Source: Aurantiochytrium sp. KH105
Taxonomy: Eukaryota; Sar; Bigyra; Thraustochytrida; Thraustochytriidae
DNA length: 64,000 nucleotides
NCBI GenBank assembly: GCA_003116975.1
Contig: BGKB01000119.1
Coordinates: 163,923 to 227,922, forward strand
Direction of reading: 5' to 3'
Notes under the pieces: model-generated
Told to the model about the DNA's origin: nothing
The model's database searches: none
The model's input: the letters and a program-made list of their open reading frames with translations, nothing else
Position numbers and translations under genes: made by a program
In this document: one piece after another, positions 1 to 8,933 of the stretch
Position numbering within the stretch: position 1 is the first letter of the stretch
Layout of the letters: each line of letters opens with the position of its first letter

Positions 1-1
1 A

Positions 2-856
2 TCACGAGATGATGTCACGTACCTAACAATGCTCCGCAATCCACTTGCCCGGACGGAATCGCACTATGCGATGGCAATGACGCAGACCATGACGCATCTT
101 CGCAATCATGGCACTGTTTGGCGCTGCAAACTCGCCGAAGGCGTCCCCTCGAGTCACGAGCTGGCACAGCACGACAATGACCTTAACATTGCCTCAAGAT
201 CCCGTATCTACTTTGCGCAGACAACGCCGGACAATTGGCAGACGCGGGCAATCTGTGGTCCACCGTGCGCCCAGGTCCCCTATGGGCAGTTGACCGAGGA
301 GCATCTCGCGATTGCCAAAACGCGCTTAACGACCGTTTTCGAAGTGGTTGGAATCCTCGAACACTTTCATGAGACCATGTCTTTGATGCATGACCATTTG
401 CTTTGGAAAAAAGATGCTTCCAAAGTTTTTGAAAAGCACAAGGGCACACATCATGGAGGACTTACGGTATTGCAGCGAGTAGAGCAAGCGTCGGCGAGTC
501 AGCCGCATTTACTCGAGTTTGCCAAGTGGTTTCATGCCACCAACCAGTTTGACATTGAGCTCTACAATTTCGGTCGCACCCTCTTTAAGATGCAAGCGCA
601 AGCACGCGGCATCAGTGTTGATCTTGGTCCCGACGTTGACCTAGACTTTGTGTCTCCGAACCAGCGCCTCACCACATCTGCAGAGCTGAAGATCATGCTC
701 GCGGACTATGTACGCGAGAAAGGCTGTCATACGCAGTGCTGTGAGGATCGCTGCGGCCCTATTGGCCATTTTTGGTATCGTAGTGCTGAGACGTTTGATA
801 TGGTACCCCCTCGCAAGCGATGCAACCCGCACGAGGTGCAAACTGTCCATAACTGA
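2..856 (+). CDS. P-loop carbohydrate sulfotransferase, array copy 1 (5' cut by window edge)
   Basis: This is the C-terminal 284 residues of a Golgi-type sulfotransferase that would move sulfate from PAPS to a glycan. The reading frame is open to the window edge, so the TM anchor and the 5'-phosphosulfate P-loop lie outside. The 3'-phosphate-binding motif is visible at the start (TMLRNPLARTESHYAMAM). Family blocks shared with the four downstream copies follow: DNWQTRAICGPPCAQVPYG, KGTHHGGLTVLQRVEQ, FAKWFHATNQFDIELYN and the Cys motif CHTQCCEDRCGPIG near the end. The protein ends with a short Arg/Lys/His tail. It is closest in sequence to copy 2 and is followed 14 bp after the stop by a 21-bp tandem repeat. 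The superfamily is clear, but the acceptor sugar cannot be read from the sequence. Confidence 0.85.
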   Translation, partial: SRDDVTYLTMLRNPLARTESHYAMAMTQTMTHLRNHGTVWRCKLAEGVPSSHELAQHDNDLNIASRSRIYFAQTTPDNWQTRAICGPPCAQVPYGQLTEEHLAIAKTRLTTVFEVVGILEHFHETMSLMHDHLLWKKDASKVFEKHKGTHHGGLTVLQRVEQASASQPHLLEFAKWFHATNQFDIELYNFGRTLFKMQAQARGISVDLGPDVDLDFVSPNQRLTTSAELKIMLADYVREKGCHTQCCEDRCGPIGHFWYRSAETFDMVPPRKRCNPHEVQTVHN

Positions 857-869
857 GTCCGGCATAGCC

Positions 870-943
870 CAAGCTAGCGCAAGTTTGGTTCAAGCTAGCG
901 CAAGTTTGGCTCAAGCTAGCGCAAGTTTGGCTCAAGCTAGCTG
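870..943. repeat. 21-bp minisatellite, about 3.5 units, in the 3' flank of sulfotransferase copy 1
   Basis: The unit CAAGCTAGCGCAAGTTTGGC plus T is repeated with almost no change just after the stop codon, probably in the 3' UTR. Each unit contains the palindrome GCTAGC. Confidence 0.9.
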
Positions 944-1049
944 TTTTTGTGACTAAATTGATAGTGATCTGTCTCTTTCTTTCCCGTGCAGAACGCAACT
1001 TGAATATCTCTCCCTTTTCGTCCTTTTACCAATACCTGCTCGCGCAACA

Positions 1050-1074
1050 GCAAGCAAGCAAGCAAGCAAGCAAG
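1050..1074 (+). repeat. (AAGC)n microsatellite
   Basis: About six AAGC units lie roughly 290 bp upstream of the copy 2 start. The same tetranucleotide recurs upstream of several other genes in the window. Confidence 0.9.
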
Positions 1075-1313
1075 GCTCGCTAGCGTGCTTGGATCCGGCC
1101 CCCGCTCATTGGCAGCCAACCAATGCAGCATTTGCACGCCGCCACCGAGAGCCGCAAACGGCGGACAATCCAGCGGGCTGTGGGACCCTCCCTCCCCGAA
1201 CACACGGCAGTTGCTGGGTGGGCGCGTCAAAGGGGGGGGGCTACGAACTTGGTGAAAAGACAAGACAAACCTAGACGTAGTAGCCGCGGACGCAGTCGCG
1301 AGCGTAGCGAAAG

Positions 1314-1317
<4 letters not shown>

Positions 1318-1347
<30 letters not shown>
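1318..1347 (+). repeat. (CAG)n tract
   Basis: About ten GCA/CAG units lie just before the likely start of sulfotransferase copy 2. If translation began at an upstream in-frame Met (1123), the tract would encode poly-Ala before the TM anchor. The proposed start at 1363 leaves it in the 5' UTR. Confidence 0.85.
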
Positions 1348-1348
<1 letters not shown>

Positions 1349-1362
1349 ATACGCAACTGCGA

Positions 1363-2808
1363 ATGGACACATATAAGGAGGATATGAAGAGCCATGAGAA
1401 CCGAGGCGCCGCCAAGAGCATGGGGCCGACCCAGGTCGCTTTGGGTTCACGGCGCACATTTCTGGGCTGGGCAACCGTTTGCTTTTGGATACTTTTGATC
1501 TGTTTCAGCTGGCTCGGTGCCATAAGCAAAAGATTTTTCCAGAACCCGGATCAGATCAGCGTGCGCGGCTTCGTGCTTGAGGCCGAAGTGGAAGTGACAT
1601 TTGAAGAAAAAGCAGACGAGGACAGAATAAATGAAACCTCCCCTGGGTCTGGGGATATCGACACAAAGGAAGGAGACGCTACGCCGGAAGCTCTGTCGGA
1701 CGGGAAGCGGCACGCGCTCGTTGTCTTCCTCCATGTACACAAGGCCGGAGGGTCGAGTGCGTGCTCTGCAGCCCGATATAACGATGAAGTGTCCAACCGA
1801 GGCAACTGCAACACTGCTGGAAAAGCCGTGTCGCAAGGCAGCGCAGAGCGCTTGAGCGACCTCTACGATCAGCTGATCGCGTCACGCGGCATGACCTTTA
1901 TTGCAAGCGAGTGGATGCTCTCTGACACGCTCCCAAAACGTCCCGACGTGACCTACGCAACAATGCTGCGAAACCCTCTCGGTCGAACCGAGTCGCACTA
2001 CGCAATGGCCATGGGGCAAGCCCAGCAGCGACTGAAAAGGGATGGAGCAAAATGGCGCTGCAGGTATGCTAATGGGATACCATCGGCGAAGGAGCTCGCT
2101 TCACAAGACGAGGATCTGGAGACTGCATCACGAGCGCGCATTTACTTTGCGCAAACGACTCCTGACAATTGGCAAACGAGGGCGCTTTGTGGTCCTCCGT
2201 GCGCACCGATTCCTTTCGGCAAGCTCACCGAGGAGCATCTCAATCTTGCGAAACGGCGGCTTGCAGATGATTTTGACGTCGTCGGAATCCTTGAACACTT
2301 TAACGAGACTATGCAGCTCATGCATGAGCACCGCCACTGGAAAAAGGAGGCGGAGGAGGTTTTTGGAAGGCACAAAGGCACGCACCACGGCAGCCTTTCA
2401 GTGCTCGAGCGCGTCGAGCAAGAGGCGTCGAGTGAGCCACATTTACTTGAGTTCGCCAAGTGGTTTCATGCAACCAACCAGTTTGACATTGAGCTGTATA
2501 ATCTCGGTCTCGAACTCTTTCATGCTCAGGCAAGAGCGCGCGGCGTTGCCGTAGACCTTGGACCGGATGTAAGTCTGGACTTTGAGTCGCCTACTCATGG
2601 CATCACGACATCTACCGAGCTTCGGTCCATGCTTGCGGACTTTGTCGAGGAAAACAAGTGCGGCACGCAATGCTGCTCCGGGCGTTGCGGACCCATTGGG
2701 TTTTATTGGTACCGCACTGCAGAAAACCTCAACATGGTTCCTGCTCGAAAGGGCTGCACTTCTCGCGCGCGTCCCGCTGCCAAAAATAGCGGGGAGACCT
2801 CTTCGTGA
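1363..2808 (+). CDS. type II membrane P-loop carbohydrate sulfotransferase, array copy 2
   Basis: 481 residues. The start at 1363 gives a typical type II layout: a ~33-residue cytosolic tail, a TM helix at ~34-54, an acidic stem to ~115, then the catalytic domain. The PAPS 5'-phosphosulfate loop is VVFLHVHKAGGSS (~120-132), and the 3'-phosphate motif is MLRNPLGRTESHY (~201-213, with the conserved Arg and Ser). Also present are ASEW (~181-184), DNWQTRALCGPPCA, FAKWFHATNQFDIELYN and the C-terminal CGTQCCSGRCGPIG block. The loop and the LYN-x-G helix resemble the heparan-sulfate-sulfotransferase-like superfamily. Orientation is the same as the neighbours, in a tandem array. An upstream in-frame Met at 1123 would add 80 low-complexity residues and is less likely. 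The substrate is unknown; sulfated galactans of thraustochytrid walls are a plausible guess. Confidence 0.85.
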   Translation: MDTYKEDMKSHENRGAAKSMGPTQVALGSRRTFLGWATVCFWILLICFSWLGAISKRFFQNPDQISVRGFVLEAEVEVTFEEKADEDRINETSPGSGDIDTKEGDATPEALSDGKRHALVVFLHVHKAGGSSACSAARYNDEVSNRGNCNTAGKAVSQGSAERLSDLYDQLIASRGMTFIASEWMLSDTLPKRPDVTYATMLRNPLGRTESHYAMAMGQAQQRLKRDGAKWRCRYANGIPSAKELASQDEDLETASRARIYFAQTTPDNWQTRALCGPPCAPIPFGKLTEEHLNLAKRRLADDFDVVGILEHFNETMQLMHEHRHWKKEAEEVFGRHKGTHHGSLSVLERVEQEASSEPHLLEFAKWFHATNQFDIELYNLGLELFHAQARARGVAVDLGPDVSLDFESPTHGITTSTELRSMLADFVEENKCGTQCCSGRCGPIGFYWYRTAENLNMVPARKGCTSRARPAAKNSGETSS

Positions 2809-3660
2809 GTCAAGAGTAAGAAAAACTTTCTCTTTTTACCTTTTGTTCTCCTTTGCCCACTGCTCACAGTCGGTCAGTTAGACAGTCACTTAAACGACAA
2901 GCGAAGCTGCACGGTCAACCCAACCTCACGGAAGCTAGGCATAGATAGCTGCTAAGTAGCTTGCTGCCTCCCGCAATCTTGGGCGCAGCCTCTTTTTTTA
3001 TTCGTTTCCCAAATCCGACCAAGACTGCTCCTGAGACGCTCACAATCGTTCGCAGCTGCAAGTCCGAGTCTAAGGAGCAGTCTCGGTCGGTCGCCACAAG
3101 CTGTCTTTTCAACAATCCTCTGAACCATTGGTCCCGGTCCTCCATCCAACGACAACAGCCTGGCTTGGGCGTAAAAAGCAAGCGCGTCGACTCGTTTCTG
3201 AGGCAAATCGAACGCTGTGCCTGGGAATTGCGTCTTCTTCCACTCCTACCCAGCGAAATTCGACACTGGTACACGCACGACCCGAGCTCGAATCCAATCT
3301 CGCAGCAAGCCTTCTCCGAGTCCGAGTCACGGTCGGCCTAGGACGTAACGGCCCTATTGGATTCTCCTCTCCATCACAGTTCACAAGAGAGCCTCCGTCG
3401 CTTCGCATAATCCAGTCTCGTCTTTTACTGTTCCGCCATGCCGGGCTCGCCTCGCCGGGCAATAAAATCGCGCAGCACGCCTTTTCCCTTCCACGCTCTT
3501 CTTATGCAGCTGCAGCTGCAGCATTCCTCGCTCTCTCGCTTTTTTTTACGACTGACTGTGAGTGGGTCCAGTCCATTTTAGGTAAGCACTCTGGTCTCGT
3601 CCTCTGAATTCGTTTGGACGGCGTGCAGCATGCCGCATGGTCTCCCCAACCAAGCAACTC

Positions 3661-3683
3661 TACATCCATCCTTCCTTCCTTCT

Positions 3684-3715
<32 letters not shown>

Positions 3716-3735
3716 GTCCATCCGTTCATCCATTC
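3661..3735. repeat. (CATC)n / (CGTC) degenerate microsatellite
   Basis: Runs of ATCC/GTCC tetranucleotides span about 75 bp in the intergenic region between sulfotransferase copies 2 and 3. Confidence 0.85.
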
Positions 3736-3956
3736 TCTTTCCATCGTTCGCGTCGCCGTGGCGCGCATGTAGTAAGTAGTACGTGCATGCGTGCTTGCGC
3801 CTGGCAGCAGCCTGTCCCCGAGTCCAATTAAGCCTCCCGGAGGCGGCCAAACTCCCCTCCCCTCCTCTGCTCTGCTCTCTCGTCCAGGCCCTTGCCGAGC
3901 TTGTCCACCTTCATGTGGCCGTTCACCTCGCCCTTGCTCCGCGATCACCTTCGCGT

Positions 3957-3992
3957 GGCATGCCATGCCATGCCATGCCATGCCATGCCATG
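3957..3992. repeat. (ATGCC)n pentanucleotide repeat
   Basis: About seven near-perfect TGCCA units lie in tandem. TGGCATGCCA-type words inside it are self-complementary. Confidence 0.9.
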
Positions 3993-5544
3993 ATGCCATT
4001 CCAGTGATTTCCACTTCTTGTTCTTCTTCTTCTTCTCCATCAAGTTCTTCTGCGAGCTCGAAGTTCAAGTTCAACTTCCTGCTGCCGCTGCCGCTTGACT
4101 TGGACACGAATGTTTTCCTCGCTTCGCGTCAAGCTGCTGCTGGCCGCGCTTCCCTTTTCCGCGATTCGATCCACGAGCTCCTAGCCAGCCGCCCGCCGTA
4201 CCGTACGTACTTGATCGCGGGGTCAATCGAGAACCTCGCGACCGTGACCTCGCCGCGCCTGCGCCGCACTAATAAATAAACTCATGCCCAAGCTAAGCTG
4301 AGGTATAATAGCTGAGCCGTGCCGAAAACCTCCTGGCCGCTGTGCGGCCAGAAAAACAGCGCCATGATGTGGCTTTCACGCGATCACCTGCGCTCCGCCG
4401 CGCTGTGTTGTGTTGCAATTTCTTGTGCAGCGTTAGCCCCGGCCGCGCCTACCAACTCCTGCGCGTGACTGTGAAGGCCGGTGGCGCGCCCGGTGAACGA
4501 TTGGCCGCGCGGTCGCTTCGCCCACCCGGAGCGGACCGGATCGAACCGCACCTCGCTGATAAAATCATTACGCGCGTGCGTCGAGGCGAGCAAGCAAGAA
4601 GCAGGCATGTAGTGCAAGCAAGGCGCGCGAGCTTTGCGCTCGCCGGAAGCGGGCACTGGCAGGCTGCTGCTTGCCGCTCGAGCGGGCGAGCGACCGGAGC
4701 GGAGGCTCGCGTCGCGACTACTACGTACAATAGAGTTGAACTTGAGATCCATTGTAGTATACTCTATACTACTACTATTATAATCAAATTTTCTGAAGTG
4801 GGAAACAGTTTTTTTATTACATTACACAGTAGAGGTTTTTCCGAGAAGCGGACTGCCTGTGAGCCGGAGGCGGAAGGGAAGGAAGGAAGAAAGAACGAAG
4901 AAGGAAGGGAAGGAAGAAAGTCCGGCCGGCCACGGCAGTGCTGCTGCAGCCCGCCACGCGCCGGCCAAGACTCGCAGCCGCAGCCGTCCGCGTCGCTCCC
5001 GGACCCCTCGCTTCGCCTCGCCTCGTCCCGCAGCTCCTCCGCCGCCCGCGTCCAGTCTCCCTTCCCCGCGGGGCCTGGCCCACGTCCTGGCCGGCTGGCC
5101 GGCTGGCTGGCGCGCTGGCCTGGCCTGGCTGGAGCGGGTCCACTGCCGCGGCTCGGCGGGCCGTCGCTCTTTTCCTCCCTCGGCAAGTTTCTCCGCCCGC
5201 AGAATCCATCGCGATCGATCGGGGGCCTGCGGGGCCCCTAACCGGCGCGAGCCCGCCGCTCTTCCGCAGAAACAAGCGTGAAAAGGGCGGCCATCGATGC
5301 AGGAAAGCAAAGGAACTTCAGGCTGGTCAGCAGAGATCGAATCGAGCGATCGATCATCGATCCATCAACCAAGCGGCCGACAGACTGACTGACGGACTGT
5401 CTGCGGCCGATTGCCGAGGGGACCAGAGCGCCATCGATTTGCTTCTCCTGGCTTTCGAGGCGCCTCGCCTCGCCTTCATTACGACCGACAGCGGGTCGCC
5501 ACATAGTACGCGCGAAAAGCAGACGCCGAAGAGGCGGAGCAGAG

Positions 5545-7695
5545 CAGCAACGTCGGGCGGCCGGTCGGTCGGTCGGTCCCGCGACAGGGCGCCGCGGCTG
5601 CGCCCCCGTGGCCGGGTCGAGCGGCAGGACGCTCGGGCCAGCGCTCGAAGACACGCTCAAACGCAGCGCACACAGTAGGAGATCACTGGCATCGGCAGCC
5701 ATGGACTCGTTCGCACAAAGAACGCCGACATCGGCGACGGCGCGGCGGATGCTCACGATGACGATCGCGCTGCTGGCGTCCACACTCGTGCTCATGGCGT
5801 GCTCCTCGGCACTGGAACTGGGGACAGGCACCATCCTGCTGTACAGATTCTCCATCTCGGAGACAGACTCGGACGACCCGCGGACGGTCGTTCTTCAAGG
5901 CAAGCTCGACGAGGTCCTCGAAGGCGCCGCCAACTCGCTCCCGTACGGGAAGCAGGCGGCCCAAGAGGGAAACGGCGCAGACACAGACCCGTACAACTCG
6001 GACGCCTCCTCGATTGAAAGCGCAGACCCCGAAACCCCAGAGGAGAAGAGCGACATCGCCTTGTTCCTCGCCAATAGCAAGGTCGAACATATGGATCCGC
6101 ATCTAAGAGGCAAGACGGCCGTCTTTACACACGTGCATAAGGCCGGCGGGTCGACGTTTTGCTATCTCGCCCGATTGAACATGGAGCAGGCCCCGGGCGG
6201 AAACTGCAACCCAGCGCCTATGCCTTCTCGCCTTGCCATTTCCCGCGGAACTCCCGAAGACTTTGACCGCGTGATCGCAGAAACTCGCAGACTCAATCGC
6301 ACCTTTGTCGCGACAGAATGGACTTTGCCCGAAGTCTTGCCGCAGCGAGACGATATCGTTCATGTCACTCTCTTGCGCAACCCCCTCGGACGCATGGAAT
6401 CGCACTACGCAATGGCGATGGACAAAGCCTACAAAAAGCTCAAGGATTCCAGCAGCAACATGTGTTTCTTTGCTCCTGGCCTCCTCTCCAGGTTCGAGCT
6501 TCGTCAGGCCACAAAAGACCTGACTCTCGCCGCCAAATCACGTCTGTACTATTCCAAAACTACACCCGACAATTGGCAGACCCGGGTGTTTTGTGGACCG
6601 CTGTGCGCGCGGATTCCGTACGGCCAGCTCACACGCGAACACCTCGAGCTGGCCAAGAACCGGCTACAGAGTACGTATGCTGCCGTGGGCATTCTTGATA
6701 ACTTTCGTCAGACGGTTCTGCTCATGCACGAAACCTTGCAGTGGGAAACAGACCCCGAGGAACTCTTCGCGCAACACAAAGGAACAAACCATGGAGGTCT
6801 CACAGTATTACAGCGTGTCGAGCAAGAGTCAGCAAAGCAGCCGGAGTTGCTCGAGTTCGCAAAGTGGTTCCACGCCACCAATTTGCTCGACATTGAGCTG
6901 TACAACTTTGCGCGGGGCATTTTCAAGCGTCAGCTTCAGTATTTTGGTATCCCGGCCGAGATCGGCCCGGACGTCAGCTTGGACTTTGTCTCGCCCAACC
7001 AAAAGGTGACGACCGCGGCCGAGCTCAAGGCTATGTTCGACGAGTACGCTGTGTCATGCTCCACCCAGTGCTGCACCAAGCAGTGTGGTCCCATTGGCAA
7101 CTATTGGTACAATGTTGCCCGCCAAATCGACATGGTTCCGGTCCGCAGAAAGTGGTGTTAGAACTCTTTTGAAGACGCCTTTGCTAGAGGGCTTTGCACA
7201 TTTTCTTTGTCGCTGCCTTTCCCCCCCGAGAAATACTCGCCCACATTTATTTACCTGTCAACTGAAATTTGTAGTGTTGGTTTTCCCGTTCGAGTTGGCC
7301 TATTTTGCTTGTTGTACGCGCCCTTTTCATTCTGTCCGTCTGAATCGCAAGGCTGGCAAAACACACTGCGCAATCATTTTATTGGAAGTCTTCAGGCGAG
7401 GGTGTTGACGTCTTTCGCTGCTTTCCTAATCAGCCTGCCTGCTTGCCTGCCTGCCTGCTTGACATCAACGACGGCTTTATCGCCTTCCGCCACGATCCTC
7501 ACGAACATGGACAATAAAATCACGATTTCCATCGAGGAGCCAAGCATCCTCACTTTCAATCAAAGACGAGAACAATCGCCCTTTACCTTTTCTGCACCGC
7601 CCGTCCAAGCGTCCCGCCAGCCGCAAGCAGCCAACACAGCCTTCGTTCGGCCCTTCGGAGAGGACTTCGCGTGTCCCGGCTCCCGGCCCGGCTGG
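5545..7695 (+). repeat. segmental duplication, unit A (carries sulfotransferase copy 3)
   Basis: This ~2.15 kb block is repeated at 8795-10940. Homology begins about 155 bp before the start codon, in a CGGTCGGT-rich segment, covers the whole gene, and extends about 530 bp past the stop codon to a CGGCTCCCGGCCC segment, where the two copies abruptly part. Identity is very high in the 3' half of the gene and in the 3' flank. Exact boundaries are accurate to roughly 20 bp by eye. Confidence 0.9.
5701..7161 (+). CDS. type II membrane P-loop carbohydrate sulfotransferase, array copy 3
   Basis: 486 residues from the Met at 5701. An upstream in-frame Met at 5608 would only lengthen the cytosolic tail. 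A TM helix spans ~18-38, and an acidic stem rich in Asp/Glu/Ser spans ~52-125. The PAPS loop is AVFTHVHKAGGST (~140-152), the ATEW block follows, and the 3'-phosphate motif LLRNPLGRMESHYAMAM sits near 230. Further blocks are DNWQTRVFCGPLCARIPYG, KGTNHGGLTVLQRVEQ, FAKWFHATNLLDIELYN and CSTQCCTKQCGPIG. The protein ends in Cys. It is nearly identical to copy 4 except in the stem and in two patches (residues ~249-271 and 353-358). Membership of the superfamily is firm; the acceptor is unknown. Confidence 0.87.
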   Translation: MDSFAQRTPTSATARRMLTMTIALLASTLVLMACSSALELGTGTILLYRFSISETDSDDPRTVVLQGKLDEVLEGAANSLPYGKQAAQEGNGADTDPYNSDASSIESADPETPEEKSDIALFLANSKVEHMDPHLRGKTAVFTHVHKAGGSTFCYLARLNMEQAPGGNCNPAPMPSRLAISRGTPEDFDRVIAETRRLNRTFVATEWTLPEVLPQRDDIVHVTLLRNPLGRMESHYAMAMDKAYKKLKDSSSNMCFFAPGLLSRFELRQATKDLTLAAKSRLYYSKTTPDNWQTRVFCGPLCARIPYGQLTREHLELAKNRLQSTYAAVGILDNFRQTVLLMHETLQWETDPEELFAQHKGTNHGGLTVLQRVEQESAKQPELLEFAKWFHATNLLDIELYNFARGIFKRQLQYFGIPAEIGPDVSLDFVSPNQKVTTAAELKAMFDEYAVSCSTQCCTKQCGPIGNYWYNVARQIDMVPVRRKWC

Positions 7696-7777
7696 CCGCG
7701 GATCCTCATCGAACCGGACAACCTTTGGTTTCCCTTCTGCGCATCTGTGAAGGATACGACATCTTGTTGCCGCGTGA

Positions 7778-7813
7778 CCCCCCCCTCCCCCCTCCCCCCT
7801 CCCCCCTTCCCCC
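7778..7813. repeat. C-rich homopyrimidine tract (potential G-quadruplex on the minus strand)
   Basis: Runs of 6-7 C separated by single or double T give at least five G-runs on the minus strand, matching the usual G-quadruplex pattern. It lies between sulfotransferase copies 3 and 4, about 80 bp past the duplicated block. Confidence 0.8.
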
Positions 7814-7855
7814 ATGGTTAAGCTCTCGCGAGTACGTAGTTCTCGAAGCGTCGCC

Positions 7856-8038
7856 CTACTCACCTTTCACCAGCACCACACGCGCAAACCTTCCTTGAAT
7901 GGAACCTTTTGGGGCTTCCTTAATGACTTTCGTCGATGCATGGACGAGCCTGAACTGTTCACCCGGTTTGTCGCTCACCAAAAGACGCTGAGCTACGGCA
8001 GTCTGAAGAGCATCGGCGTCGTACTCCCTTTTTGCCAT
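7856..8038 (-). CDS. putative small exon of an unrecognised gene
   Basis: A minus-strand ORF starting at 8038 encodes 60 residues of protein-like sequence (begins MAKREYDADALQTAVAQRLL; ends RFARVVLVKGE). Its last codons overlap a strong splice donor (AAAG before GTGAGT, exon end ~7864), so the in-frame stop at 7856 would be intronic. A candidate acceptor (CGCAG) precedes position 7736. Splicing there would continue in phase as EGKPKVVRFDEDPR and run into the edge of the duplicated block. It may be a small spliced gene or a fragment cut by the duplication. No family was recognised, and codon-level support is limited by its size. Confidence 0.35.
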   Translation of the reverse strand: MAKREYDADALQTAVAQRLLVSDKPGEQFRLVHASTKVIKEAPKGSIQGRFARVVLVKGE

Positions 8039-8794
8039 TGGTTTGGCGGTCGATGAAGAGAATTCTTCATTTACAAGATTTATTTACAAGGCTAATTCTG
8101 CACTGGCAAGCATCGCAACAACAAGGCACCCTCTTCACTCGGCCTCTGGCAGCGCAGCTAGCAGTCCAAACAGCAAGTCCAAGGGTATATGTCGAGCCGC
8201 ACTTGCGTCTTGCGCTGTGCCAATGCGCCGCTCAATGGGTTGAGACAGCAATGGCTGGCTGGCTGCCAGTAAGGCGAAGGATTGCGATTCGTTACATTTA
8301 TTGCAAGCCTGGTTGACTTGGGCATTGATCGCCTCTGTAAAGAAAATACTACTTGGTTTACAGGGTGGGTAGTTTTGCATTTTTTCACTTTGTCCAAAGT
8401 TTTGTCCCAATTTTTATGTCCAATACGGGTGCAAACCAGGGCGCGCCGCAGCGTAAGTTCGAGCAATAACGTACTTTAGTAATGGTTTAACGTCCGAACG
8501 TGGCGCCGCGACCGCAGCCAATGAAGAACTCCTACCGTACAACTACTGAGTACGCCCAAAGTAATGGTCTATAAGGGAGGTGACGAAACCTTCGTGATTC
8601 GGTCCGGCCAGATCACGAAAGTGTCACTGGTCAAGCAGTACTCTTACGGTGTAGTAACTGCAGACCTGGCCCCCAAATACTTAGAATGCAGATCTCAGAG
8701 GCTCACTGATCACCGATGACCAGTGAGACCGAACAGCGGCCCGGGCTTGGCCACCTTCAAGCGCAAAGCAGACTCTAAAAAGGTTGAGCAAGAG
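8039..8794. other. intergenic stretch, nothing recognised
   Basis: This stretch lies between the possible small minus-strand exon and the second duplicated block. It has ordinary composition, no domain-bearing ORF, and no tRNA-like fold noticed. It probably contains part of the promoter of sulfotransferase copy 4. Confidence 0.5.
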
Positions 8795-8933
8795 TAGGCA
8801 ACGTCGGTCGGTCGCGCGACGTGCGGCTGCCCTCTCGTGGCCGGGTCGAGCGAGTGGCAGGACGTTCGGGCCAGCGCTCGAAGACACGCTCAAATACAGC
8901 GCACACAGCAGGAGATCACTGGCATCGGCAGCC

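Larger units (their letters stand above)
2809..5544. other. 2.7 kb intergenic stretch without a convincing gene
   Basis: Many short ORFs on both strands overlap here, but none has a recognisable domain or coding-like composition. The stretch contains a (CATC)n tract, an (ATGCC)n tract, a TTC-rich run near 4017-4040, a purine-rich GGAA run near 4868-4920 and a GC-rich segment from about 4950 to 5240. A TA-rich cluster with GTATAC-like words lies near 4757-4790. It probably holds the 3' UTR of copy 2 and the promoter of copy 3. Confidence 0.6.

Noticed and set aside
4501-4560. GGTTCGATCC on the minus strand, resembling a tRNA B box
   Set aside because: The flanking bases do not form a T stem, and no A box or acceptor pairing was found at the right distance.
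4342-5241. 299-residue plus-strand ORF in GC-rich intergenic DNA
   Set aside because: Arg/Pro/Ala-rich, no domain, and equally long ORFs occur on the opposite strand; typical of GC-rich non-coding sequence.
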